The notes beneath the pieces are model-generated. The model searched no databases and was not told the DNA's origin. It worked only from the letters and a program-made list of their open reading frames with translations. Both the position numbers and the translations under genes were made by a program. 64,000 nucleotides of DNA, taken from assembly GCA_902729315.2 (NCBI GenBank), contig LR746278.1:2427501-2491500 (forward strand), read 5' to 3'. Positions 32,440 through 45,080 of this stretch are shown in pieces. Source of the DNA: Spirodela intermedia (Eukaryota > Streptophyta > Magnoliopsida > Alismatales > Araceae). Each line of letters starts with the position of its first letter. Positions within the stretch are counted from its first letter, which is position 1.

Positions 32440-33600
32440 AAAGTTTGCAACTATATTTCGTCTATTTTTTTATAATGGATAAGTAGCTTGTCTTATAAAC
32501 AAAGTTTGACAGTGAGAATGATGTTCACACCCTTGTACTCTTTGTTAGGGCTTTCACATTATTTTACAATAATGTTCCACTTATGTTACAATAAATATTT
32601 TCCTATAGATGATTTTTGATAATGAGAATGATGTTAAATAAAAAATACTAAAAATACCTTTTATGTACTTTATGTTACAATAAATACTCTTCATTTAAAA
32701 AAATCACATTATTATTATTTATTTACTAAATTCTAAAATAAGTGATTTATCTTCAAGAGTCCTATAGATGAGAGTATAAAAATCTTCAATACACTCCATG
32801 ATCAATCAAATCTTTATATAAAGTAAATACTATCTATTAAGATCATGAAATCCATGTTATCAATCTTATATATATCCAAGGAGTATTTCCACATTTTATG
32901 CTACTAAATTATTCTTCTAACTCAATAATAATCATCTTAATATCTTCGGATATCAATTAATTTAATTTTTCGTGCATGTAATATGATAGAAAAAATTTAT
33001 AAATTCTATAGTTATGATAGTTTTGTTTTCAAGAACAATGATTTTGTCAAAAATATCTTTTTTATAATTGCAATTTTCGGATTTTAACTATATATGTCTA
33101 GGGGATCAAAATGTAAGAAAAGAGTATCTAATTTTTAAAATTTAAACTATTTTTTCTATTACTATTTTCTATAGTTTCTAACATAAAATCAGCAAATAGA
33201 TGTTATAGTCTTTTAGAAAAGAAATTAGTTACTTTTATAGGTGAGCCATGAAAACAAAATGTAAACACATGTTCTTAATCATTCTACAACATAAATTAAT
33301 AATTAATACTTAACCCCAACTTAAAAATAACATTATCTTTAATGACAAAAAAATCGAAACATAATATATAGAAAATATAACTTTCAAGTGAACTATGTAT
33401 ATTTGTAAATTTAAGCACTAAAAATACTATCATAAAGGGTAAAGTCAAAAAAGACATCACCTCAACCTCATTTTTTATTTTTTGTTTCATCTTACACTCT
33501 TTCTCTTCATACTCCAAGAAATAAATATAAAAAAATGCTGTGAAATTCTAAAATAAATAGAATTTAAAAATCGTAACATAATTAATGAAAAAAATATGGG
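32440..33600 (-). mobile_element. Gypsy LTR/3'UTR copy 1
   Basis: AT-rich sequence homologous to 40.1-41.29 and 43.88-45.08 kb (shared: tttgacagtgagaatgatgt-like block, ttaatcattctacaacataa-like block, aaaatactatcataaaggg). At its upper end, on the minus strand, lies the conserved end-of-internal-region motif with reverse complement tgggttccctctcatgcaat (33597). It is truncated at about 32440 by the A/B unit. Confidence 0.6.
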
Positions 33601-35900
33601 TTCCCTCTCATGCAATACTGAATTTAATGTCTTCAACTAGACAACTCTTCAATCATATAAGATGATCTATGCATATCAAAATATATATCTCAAAGTAAGT
33701 TTCATGATATTCTTTTTCAGTTTTAAATAAATGTGTACTTTATATATATACCTTGAGATACTTTTTAGTCAACATAAAATGAAAACTATTAAAATTTTTC
33801 TAAAAAAATATTTTCATTTTGAAAATAACATCTCATCATTTTTATCTCATTTTGTAAGACTCTCATCAATTAGTAAATATTTTCTATTGATACATCATAA
33901 AATGTGATCTGGTTATATAATTTTAAAATTAGTTTTACCAAATCTAACCACTTTTCATAAAAAATGATATATCTAATTCCTCCACTGACCTATTTCTTAA
34001 TATATATTTTTATTTGCATAATTCACCATTGCTCTATTTTATCTTTCCTAAATATTTATTCAATTTGTGAGAATGAAATATTTCAAGCTTAGACTTAATT
34101 ATAATGAGTTGTGGGTTTAGAAGGATGGAAAAATTATCTACTTTAATCTCAAATCTAATGAATTCATTAAAATTCAAATTTTCTCTTCTAAAATTACTTT
34201 TTTGTTCATATTAATCATTTTTTGGTTTCTGAGTTCATCAAATTCTTCATCCTTCTAAGAACTATCATCTTCTCATTTATGTATATGATAGACATTATCA
34301 TCATTTGCTGTAAAATATTAATTATATTAATTAATTTCATCTCCTATATCTCATTCAACTGGTTTTTCTTCACTTTAAATCTATTTTTTTCATTATGCCT
34401 TTACTCCCTTGTAATAATATTTAGATGTTGTTTTCACAAGTAGTTGTTGCTTCTTTATCTAAATTTTTTTATTCTTCATCATACTCACTCTATTCATTCA
34501 TCAATTGTGAATAATAAATAATTTATTTAAATTTTTGTTACTATATTTTTAGTTTTAATATTCTCATTTCCTTCTATATTTTTTATTCTTCTAATGATTG
34601 GAGATAAAAATCAAGTAAAATATTTTCACCTCTCAATATATTTTGTCCTAATATATTTATTTATGGACTTTTCTTAAATTTATCCAGCTAGAATCTCTTT
34701 GCTGAAATCCTACTATTAGATGGTTTGATAAATTTTCTATAGGCTGACTAGGTAGATGTCTCTCTTCTCTCTTATTTTCAAAAACTTCTATAAATTATTT
34801 TTATTGTAGCATCATTTCGTTCATTATTTGTTACATCATTTGTTTCATTTGCTGCATCATATTCATAAAATCATGTTTGGTTTGAGAGGGTTGATTTTTT
34901 GAATTTTTTTTTCTTATTTTGGATAAAATTTAAAATTTTATTTAGTTTTAATTGCTACTAGATTTTGAATATTATTAAGGTCTTTCCACGAAAAATGATT
35001 CCTTCAATGAAGATTATAAGAATTAAATTTTTTTTCTTATTTTTAATAAAATCATAGGCTACTTACACTTGCTCTTACCTAGGCTGAAATGATTGATTTA
35101 ACATGAGACATTGAAATTCATAACAATCATTTTCACCACACATAAGGCAACTACTATTTGAAGTAAATTGGGAGTTCGAATTTTTAATATTTCTAATAAA
35201 TAAATTAAGTTTTTCGAATATTAGATTAATTTTTTTTACCTCTTTCCTTAAGTTATAACTATCTTGATGATCTAATTCATTAAACTTAATTGTTACTTAA
35301 TTTAGTAAGACATTACATGATGTCTAGTTACAAAAACCTTCTTAATTTAATTTCAATTCTTCTAGTTTTTACATATCCTAATTTGATCAATTAAATTGTC
35401 TATAATCTTTTATGTAAGAATTATCAAGTGGAACTTTATTTCTACTTGATTTGGGTTCATTGAGGTGCTGACATCAACCTTACATATGCATCCAAATTTC
35501 ACTTCTCGTAAACTTTTTAAATATACTTTATCTTTTATCTTTTAGTCTAAAAGTCATAACAAATCATATTCTTAATAGAAAATTCTAAAATATCAATATA
35601 TATTATCTTATATCTATGCAATTGACTTGGAATTTTTCACTATTTTTGAAACCTTTCATCGAATTCTAATTATTTTATTTGTTCTAAAATATTTTTAAAA
35701 ATTTAAAATTGATATTTTCTAGTTTTATAAATTTTAAATTTATGTGATGTATTATGCAACGAATAGGTTACTTCAAATTTTGATGTCATTTTGGAAAATT
35801 TATTACATAAAACTTGGTATTTTTCTATTTTTCTTTTAGAGTACATAAAAATAATTTGATCTTATTTTTATTTTATTATTGTAAATAAAAAAAATGAAGA
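33600..35900 (-). mobile_element. Gypsy internal region remnant with gag 3' part (copy 1)
   Basis: Homologous to 41.29-43.1 kb in the same orientation (tctactttaatctcaaat at 34135 and about 41775). The minus strand of the 34.9-35.2 kb part carries the decayed gag C-terminal region with the YNP..RN-type repeats seen better in copy 2. No pol homology recognised. Very AT-rich, no long frames. Gag identification is by homology to copy 2 and is tentative. Confidence 0.5.
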
Positions 35901-35999
35901 GCAACAATGCAAGGACTAGATCAAACTGAAAGAGGGCAACATTTATTAAAAAATATCTTCAAATTTGTAAATTTTTATGCATGGTAAAAGATCCTTACA

Positions 36000-36780
36000 T
36001 CTAAAGCTAGAAAATCATTTCACTATTTCATCTAAATCCAGACATTTTAAAGAGAAATCAATTTTGATGAAACTTGAAGGTAACATAAGTCAAACAAAGA
36101 ATAATTTCATGACCATAAAAAATTATTATATCCCTAATTCATATCAAAGAGCATTTAATATTAGAGTCATATTAGTATCCACGGTTAAATTATGAATAAA
36201 TCTAAGAATTTTTAAAATATTTCTTAATTTTCATATATTACCTTTAGAAGAACCTCATTAGTATTTAGAAAATTTTCATATGGTATGTGATTTAGTTGAT
36301 ATCCCTCAAGTAACACTAGAAATTATTAAGATGAAATTATTTCTTCACACACTAGGGATAAAGCTAGTTATTGGGTCTCTACATTAGATAAAGAATTAAC
36401 TAGTTGTAAATACATATAATAAGCCTTTTTTCCAACAATTTATCTCTCAAGAAAAAACTCAAATATGATAATATATATATAAAGTTTTGTTCAAAGATCA
36501 TGAAAAATTTTATATGAGATATGAAAAAAAATGAAATATTGACTTAAAAAGTACACTCATCATGTTAGATTTAATTGGCAACTCAATAGATTTTTTTATG
36601 ATGAATTATTATAATAATATAGAAATATAGCTGATTCTATGTGGAAGAACTTTTTATGGAGAAAATCGTTAATGAGATTTATAATCTTTATGATAATTTA
36701 AGTGAAAATTTTAGAGATCAAGCTTCTTTTGAGTTATATGACAAAAATAAGATGAAAAGAAATACAAGAAAGACATAGTT
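36000..36780 (+). mobile_element. Gypsy gag remnant on plus strand
   Basis: The plus strand reads EEPH-stop-YLENFHMVCDLVDIPQVTLE then IKMKLFLHTL and LDKELTS-like codons, the pattern of the plant Ty3/gypsy (Athila/Tat-like) gag core. Its continuation (36.4-36.75 kb) is the inverse of 43.4-43.0 kb, so at least two elements in opposite orientation meet in this region. Stops and frameshifts throughout. Confidence 0.6.
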
Positions 36781-36784
36781 TTAA

Positions 36785-37975
36785 CTTTGTGATAGCGATT
36801 GTTGAAATTTTGTGTGTTCGAAAAGATTGTCATATGATGTCTATAGCTTCAAAGATTCTCTTTAGACAAAAATGACATGAGTAGTCTCTAGATCTTATTA
36901 CGAAGTCTAAAAATTAATAAGGTGAGTTGAAAATCATCTTCGATGGTTGTCATATGGTAGAATGAAAAAACAATAACTTTTGGATCTCCAACAACTATCA
37001 CTTGAAATTGATAAGTTAGATGGAGGTGGGGTGTGTCTTTGAAAGCTTCATCTCCATATCCACTCAAAAAAAGTATTGACATGACTTAATCATTGTATAA
37101 TAAATCACGTAAATATAAAATTTATAAAATTAGAAAATACTATTATCTAGATTTTTAGAATTATTTCAGAATAAATAAATTAATTATAATTTGATATAAG
37201 ATTCCAAAAATAATAAAAATTTATAAGTAAATCACAAAGATGTAAGATAATATTAAGTAATATTTCAGAATTTTCCTAAAAGAATATGATTTTTTATGAC
37301 ATCATTACCCTAAGGAATGTGATTCAAGTGGAAATAAAGTTTTGCTTGGTGATTCTTACGTAAGTGATTATAAATGAAGAATATTTTAATAATTTAAAAT
37401 CACACAAAATATCACTAAATTAAACAAAAACTAAATTAAAATTAGGAAAGGTAGAGTGTCAATCTTGCAACAACTATTGTTGGAATTATGTATGTTTGGG
37501 ATGATTATCGTGCAATGTCTATGACCTCAAGGGCTTTCTTTGAACATTGACGACCTAGAAATTCATTGGATCTCTTTTGCATAATTGTGACCCTCTTTTT
37601 CAGAGACCCCATGCTGGTCCTTATACAAAGTAAGGGAGTCCTTATTAATTTGGCTAGAAGTCTAGAAAATAATGGTAGAAGTTAAATTAGTTAAAAAATG
37701 ATAAAATAAAGTTTCATTGTCGCAATAGTGATGCGTTGAAATCTTGAGTGTTTAGGAGGATTGTCGTGTAGTGTCCATAACTTCAAAGTTTAGAGATCAA
37801 TGAAATGGGTCGTTGAATTATCTTTGATGGTTGTCACTTGGTGGAGTGAAAAAATAACAACTTTGTGGCTCTCTTGCATCTATCACTCACTAGAGATAAG
37901 CTGAATGGGGGTGGTATGCATCTTAGTGAGCTTCATCTTCATTATATTTAGTATACTTTCAAGAGGTGGTGACTT
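36785..37975. repeat. Three diverged copies of a ~250-bp block
   Basis: A block with ttgttgaaattttgtgtgtt, atgtctatagcttcaaag and ggttgtcatatggtagaatg (36790-37080) recurs in diverged form at 37465-37600 and 37720-37970. It lies behind the plus-strand gag remnant and may be internal-region spacer of the retroelement. No protein recognised. Confidence 0.5.
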
Positions 37976-37979
37976 GTCT

Positions 37980-39800
37980 CCTAGTAGATCGTACTCTTAT
38001 TGACGAGGACTTATTTATTAATAAATCAGAGATGATTTACTCAATGAGATTTACAATCCTTTTATTATGAATTATTCAACAATTTTAGTAATGATGTTCT
38101 GCAAATCGTGTTTGTGAGATTTTTGTCGATGATTGAGGAATTCTAATAGTTTAATCATTCACTAGTAATATGTAAGAAAGTTATGATTTAATCAAATAAA
38201 AATATGAGTTTTGACTTTAGTAGGATTTGAACTCTTTCTAGTTGTCTGCTTGCATGAGAGATTTTGGTAGGATTCGAATACCCTTATAAAGTGACATCAT
38301 AAGGGTATATTTTTTTAATAAACAAGAGGTATTTTAGGCATTAATATTATTAAAACCTTATGCGAAGGATGTGATTGTTAGTTTAGTCTCACATCGGTTA
38401 TATAGTGAATTTTGAGGCAAATATATAGTAATGCAAGATTTAGTACTAAATGAATCTCTTTCTCATGTGTGTATGACCACTTCTTACCTCACGCTCATTG
38501 GCCACTAGTGATGTGGAAGGGGAGTGATGAACACATGCCCCCCTATTGGTCCATCTTTAGCCACTTGAGTCCTTGCTTGCAGCTCCACCTGACTATACTT
38601 TCGACCTACTTATAGGCCTAGTTTGCTAGTGGGTTCCCCCCTTTTTTATCTTTTTATTTTATTTTATTTTTCTTTATTTATCTTAAAAAATAATTATATA
38701 AATTATATAAATTTGTATAAAATCACATAATTAACCAAAAATTAACACTAACAAATTGAAACTCATTTCATAATTTAACATAAATATGAGTCTATTTATT
38801 ATGAGTTATGATTAAAACTATATTATTAATTAATTATTAACTCACAATAATGAAGACTTATCAAGGATACTCTTCATCACATCTGCTACACTCTCAAAAG
38901 ATTACAATTAATCTCTTAACAAATCATCTTCTTTCAATAACGCCTCGTTCATCGATCAATTAAAGTTGATTTACTTGATAGATTCACAATTCTTTATCCA
39001 CAATCGTTAGTTGATAATAATGCTCCATGGATTACATTGATAATTTTTTTGCTAATGATTGAGTAATTATGGTGATTTAATTATTGATCTATACTCTATA
39101 AAAATTATGATTTAATCAGATAAAAATATGAAGTTTAGCTTTAATAGGGTTTGAATCTTCGCTGATTGTCTATCTATGTGAAAGATAAGTAATCAATTAT
39201 ATTTATACCCTTACCCAATAACATTATGGAGTTGATTCATTCTCATTAATCAGGGGTAGTATACATATAAAATACATAAAAATATACTTGAGAGCATTAG
39301 CACGAGTTTAGTCCCACATTAGCTATTTTAGTGACTTGAGATACATATATAATAATAGGCATTTCTACTATGGATATACTCTCTCTCACACATGTATACG
39401 ACCAATCTTTAGCCTACACCCAATTGGCCATCAAATGATCTGGAAGGAGAGTGATGCATATGTGCCTTGTCAACTATTATTTAACTACTTGAGCCCTTTA
39501 CTCATGGCTCCACTCAACTCTGCCATTGACCTACTTGCGGGCTTGCTAACTAGTGGGTCTCTCATTTTCTATTTTATTTTTAGTTTATTTATTTCTCTTT
39601 ATTTATCTCAAAAATATGAGTTTAAAAATTATATAAATTCATGTAAAATTATTTAATTAGAAAAATTTCACAATAATCAATTAAAAGCTACTTATCACAA
39701 TTTAACATAAATATAAATATCTTTATCTTGAGTTAAAGCTTAAAATTTATTATTAAATAATTATTAACTCATGATAATAAAGATATTATAACTCTCAACT
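37980..39800. repeat. Direct repeat, two ~0.92-kb copies
   Basis: Sequence from about 37.98 to 38.9 kb (containing the tagtctcacatcgg-like block at 38388 and a taatttaacataaatatgag block near 38775) recurs from about 38.94 to 39.8 kb at an offset near 925 bp, diverged by many substitutions. Size, proximity to gag and promoter-like context allow LTRs of a collapsed element, but there is no internal region between them. Confidence 0.55.
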
Positions 39801-40099
39801 TAAATCATTGTTAGTCCCTCAATAATAGACTTAAAATATTATTTAAAACTTAAAAATTTGAAACATCATATTTTAATGTATGTAAAGACAATTAAAAATG
39901 ATGTACCTCTAGATATTTTTGATTCTTATATCAAATATTTAAGAATGATGTTAAACACTTAAATGTTTAAGCACTCCTTGAAATAATAATGTAGACTTCA
40001 CTTACTATTCACATCTATATTACTTTTTCACTTATAGATATACTTCATAATATATTCTAATTATCAATATTCATTCGAGATTAATATTGATCATATATT

Positions 40100-41290
40100 T
40101 TTCATAACTTAATTTTTAAAGTTTACACTATATTTATTCTATTTTTTATAGAATAAATAACTTATCCTATAGATAAATTTTGATAATAAGAATGATGTCT
40201 CACACCCTCTATGTGTATTCTTCATTTTTAGTGCTTTCACATTATCCACTTATTTTGTAATAATTATTTTTTATAGATAATTTTTGATGATGAGAATGAT
40301 ATCTCACACCTTCATTTTGTACTCTTTGTTAAGACTTTTCATTTTTTTTTCAAATTCTAAAATAAGTGATTTATCTTCAAAAGTCTTATAGATTAGGATG
40401 TAAAAATTTCCATTAAATTCAAATGATCAATCAAATTGTCAAATCAAATAAATACTATCTGTCAATATGATGAAATGAAAATCTATAAAGTCAGATCTAT
40501 GTTATCAATCATATATCTAAGGAGTATTTCAGCATTTTATACTACTAAATCATTATTCTAACTGAATAATGATCATATTCTAGTATCTTTTGGTATCAAT
40601 CAATCTAATTGATTTTATTTTTTGTCTATGTAATATGATGTAAGAAATTTATAAGTTGGATAGTTCTAATAGTTCTATTTTTAGTAATTAAGAATTTGTC
40701 AAAAATAAATAGATGTAAATACTATCTTCTTTATACATGTAATTTTTGAATTTCAATAATACATGTCTAAGGGATAAAAGGGTCTCTAAAATTTCAAATT
40801 TGGAAAAAAAATTTATGTTGTTTTTTGATAGTCTATCTATTGTTTTTTTAGTTTCTAACAAAAAACCTACAATAGATCCTATAATTTATCTGATTTTTTT
40901 CTAATTAATTTTATAAGTTAACATAAAAAAATACAACCACATGTACTTAATCATTCTAAATTATAAATTAAGAGTTAATACTTCATCTCTCAACTGGAAA
41001 ATAACATTATCCTCAATGACACAAGAAAATCAAAATAGAATATTAAGAAAATATAATTTTCAAGTGAAGCATGCATATATGTAAATTTAAAGTACCAAAA
41101 ATACTATCATAAAGGATGAAAAAGACATCACCTCAACTCATTTTTAATTTTTCACTTCATCTTACACTCCTCCTCCTCTTGTACTTTTATTTAAAGAAAT
41201 TAATATAAAACATAAATGCTACACTTTTTTAAAATAAATAAATAAAAGAATATAATAATAATATAAAAAAAACCATGGATTACCTCCCAT
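40100..41290 (-). mobile_element. Gypsy LTR/3'UTR copy 2
   Basis: Homologous to copies at 32.44-33.6 and 43.88-45.08 kb. The minus-strand end-of-internal motif (complement of cctcccatacaatgctgaat) lies at about 41284. An (AT)n tract is nearby at about 41428-41450. Confidence 0.6.
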
Positions 41291-43420
41291 ACAATGCTGA
41301 ATTTAATGTCTTCAACTGGAAATCTCTTAAATCATATAAGATAATCTATTACTATCAAAATATATTTGTACCGTAAGATAAGTTTCATGATATTCTTTTA
41401 AGATTTAGAACAAACTCATGTACTTCATATATATATATATATATATATATATCTTTATAAAAAAAGATATACCTCTCCTAAAAAAATACTATCATATATA
41501 TACTTTCAACTAAAAAAATAGAAATTAACAAAATTTTCTCAAAAATAATATTTTCATTTTGAAAATAACCTCTCTTCAATTTTATCTCATTTTGTAAGAC
41601 TATCATTAATTATTTTCTATTGATGTACTCACCCATTTCTTAATACATTCTTTTATCTGCATAATCCACCCTTGTTTTATTTTATCTTCCCTACATATTT
41701 GTTCAATTTATGAGGAGTGAAATATTTCAAACTTAGACTTAATTCTAATGGATTGTGAATTTTGCATGATGGGAGAATTCTCTACTTTAATCTCAAATAT
41801 AATGAATTCATTAAATTCATTTTTTTTCTTCTCAAATTATCTCTATATTTATATTCAAAAATTTTGTTTCTCCCCATTAGTTGAGTTAACTCTTTTTGTA
41901 AATATTATTTTCTCAATTCATCAAATTATTCATCCTTTCTAGCACTATCATATTTTAATTTTTTATATGGTATGCATAATTATCACTATCAACATCTATG
42001 GCTATTAAATATTGATTAGATTTATTAATTTCGTCACTTGAAATTTGAATGATTTTTACCCTTACTCCTTTTAACTAAAATTTAGATGATTTTTTCATAA
42101 TCAGTTACTATTTTTTTATCTGTGTTCTTTTTCCTCATCCTCCTCACTATATTCATACATCAATTGTGAGTAATAAATGATCTTACTCAATTTTTTAACT
42201 ATTATATTTTCAACTTTAATATTCTCTTTTCCTTCTAATGGTTCATCTATTCTTCTTTTTTTAATGATTGGAGATAAAAATTAGGTAAAATCTTCTCACT
42301 CAATGTATTCACCATCTTATTATGTTCATTTTGTGTAGTTTTTCCTAAATTTTAACTAGACTCTCCTTATTAAAATCCTATTATTGGATGATTTCTTAGA
42401 TTTTCTATGGGTTGACTAAGTAGTTATTCTTCTTCTCTCTTATTTTCCAAAGCTCTACAAATTATTTTTACTACAACATCATTTGATTCATTATTTGCTG
42501 CATCATTTAACTCATTTACTAAATCATATTTATAAAATTAAGTTGGGTTTAAGAGTGCTAACTTTTTTGAAATCTATTTTTTTATTTTAGATAAAATTTA
42601 GAATTCAAATTAAGTCTAAGTGCTTCTCAATTTTGAATATTATTTGGGTCTTTATATGAACAATTATTCCTCTAATTAGGATTATAAGAATTAAAACTTT
42701 TAATATTTATTTTTATTAAAATCGTGGGCTACTTGTACTTGTTCTTATATAGGCTGAAACGATTGATTCAACATATGATATTAAAATTCAGAATAATCAT
42801 TTTCATCACATATAGGGAATCTACTATTTAAATTAAATTGAGAGTTAAGAGGCTTTTTAATATTATCAATAAGTAAATAATTTTTTTTAATATTTTATTA
42901 ATTTGATTTATCTCATTCCTTAAGTTAAAATTATCTTATGATGTAATTCATAAATTACTCTCTTGTTATCCTTATCATATAATAAAAGAGGCTTGATCTC
43001 TAAAATTTTCACTTAAATTCTTGTAAAAGCTATACATTTCATTAGAGGTTTTTTCCATAAAAGCTCTTTCTTATATAAAATTAATCATATTTTTATGTTG
43101 TTCTAATAATTTATCATAAAAAATCTATTAAGTTGTCACTTAAGTATAACATTGTAGGAGTACTTTTTAAGTAAATCTTTGAATTTTTTCTATCTTATGT
43201 AAAGTTTCTCTTGGCCTTTGAGAAAAACTCAATATATACCTTTTCATATTTTAAATTTTTCATAAGAGATAAAGTTTTTGAAGAAAGACTTGTTCTATAT
43301 CTTTCTAACTAGTTAGTTCTCTATCTAATGTAGATAATGAAATTATCTATATCAAAGAAAGGTAACTTTTTTAACTCATAAATATAAAAATTATATAGAA
43401 TCACATAATTAACAAAAAAT
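41290..43420 (-). mobile_element. Gypsy internal remnant with gag (copy 2), no pol
   Basis: Read on the minus strand from 43.4 kb, the gag core comes first, then the gag C-terminal part (LNQSFQPI and SYNPN-stop-RNNC, recalling the YNPGWRNHP type of Athila gag) at 42.8-42.6 kb. About 1.3 kb later the conserved element-end motif and LTR follow. There is no room for and no sign of RT, RNase H or integrase. Either pol was deleted or this is a non-autonomous gag-bearing element. Confidence 0.6.
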
Positions 43421-43879
43421 TCACATTAGTCACATAAAAAATATATTTTCTCAATGTAACATAAATATAAAATTATTTATCATGAGTTAATATATAAATA
43501 TATATTATTAATTAATTATTAACTTAGAATAATGAAAACTTATTACATTATCTAAGTTAAATCATTATTAGTCTTATAGAAATAGAAATATAAAAATTAA
43601 TTATATTGGATAATATTTCAAAATATCATATTTTAATATTAAAAAAATATAATTTGAGAATGATGAACCTCTAGACACTTTAGATTCTTATATCAAATAT
43701 ACAAATAAAAATGATGTCAAACCTTTAAATATTGAAATATTTATTTAAATAAATTCTAGACTTCACTTCTTCTATTTACATCTTTATTACTTCTTCACTC
43801 TTAGATATAATTCAAGATGTTTCAATTATCAATATTCATTATAGAATAATATTAATCCTATTTTTTTCTATACTTATAT

Positions 43880-45080
43880 TTTTTAAGTTTATACTCTATT
43901 TCTTATATTTTTTATTTAGTGAATAAGTAGCTTTTTTTGTAGATAAATTTTGACAATAAGAATAATGTGTTCTTTTCATCTTTAGAGCTTTCATATTATC
44001 TAATTATTTTATAATCAATACTTTTCAATAGAAAAATTTTGACAATGAGAATATTGTCTCACACTTTTTGTGTACTCTTCATTTTCAATTTTTTCACATT
44101 GTTCTTTCGTTGAAGGTCTGAAATAATTGATTTCTCCTCACATATCTTATAGATCAAGTTGTAAAAATTTCCATTAAATTCAAATGATTAATCAAATTTC
44201 ACATCAAGTAAATACTATCCATCAATCATGAAGTAAAAATTTATAAAATAAAATTCATATTATCTATCATGTCTAAAGACTATTCTAATATTTAATACTA
44301 CTAAATTCTTATTTTAGTTAATAATAATTATCCTAATATCTTTTAATATCAATCATTCTAATTGATTTAATTTTTGGTGTAGGAAATATGATGTAAGAAA
44401 CAAAGTATATTTAATAGTGTTGACAATTATGATAATTTTAGTTTTTTAGAGAAACTATGAATTTTTCACACTTTTGTCGAAATAAATCAAAATTGTCATC
44501 ATTGTAGTTATAATTTTTGAATTTCAACTATATTTCTCTAAGGGTTGAAATGTTGGAAAGGGTCTCTATGTTTTCGAATTTTGAAATATTTTTTCTACTA
44601 TTTTGATAGTAAGTGAATATTTTGTATTATTTTTAATAGAAAACTAGAAAACATATGCTATTAAATTTATGATTTTTTTTTAGTTTCTTTTATAGGTGAG
44701 CATGAAAATTGATCTAAATACGTGTTGAATCATCTTATAGCTAGAATTAAAATTTAATATTTCACCTCCTAACTTAAAAATGACATTGTCCTCAATGACA
44801 TAGAAACATTGAAACATAATATACAGAAAATATATTTTTTAGGTAAAACCTACATACATGTAAATTCAAACATCAAAAATAATTTCATAAAAGGTAAATT
44901 TCTGAATGACATCACCTTAACTTCTTTTTGGATTTTCCACCTCATCTTACATGCCTCCTTCTATATTTTTATTTTTAAAAAATAAGCATAGAAAATATGA
45001 TGTGAAATTCTAAAAAAATAAAAATTAAACATAAAGAAAATAGTTAATTAAATAAAATCATGGGTTCCCTCCCATGTAGT
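43880..45080 (-). mobile_element. Gypsy LTR/3'UTR copy 3
   Basis: Third copy of the LTR/3'UTR family, following the pol remnant in the same orientation. The end motif (complement of cctcccatgtagtgctgaat, about 45069) includes the gtctagct...attaaattcagcac-type sequence often found at the end of the Athila-like internal region. Confidence 0.6.
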
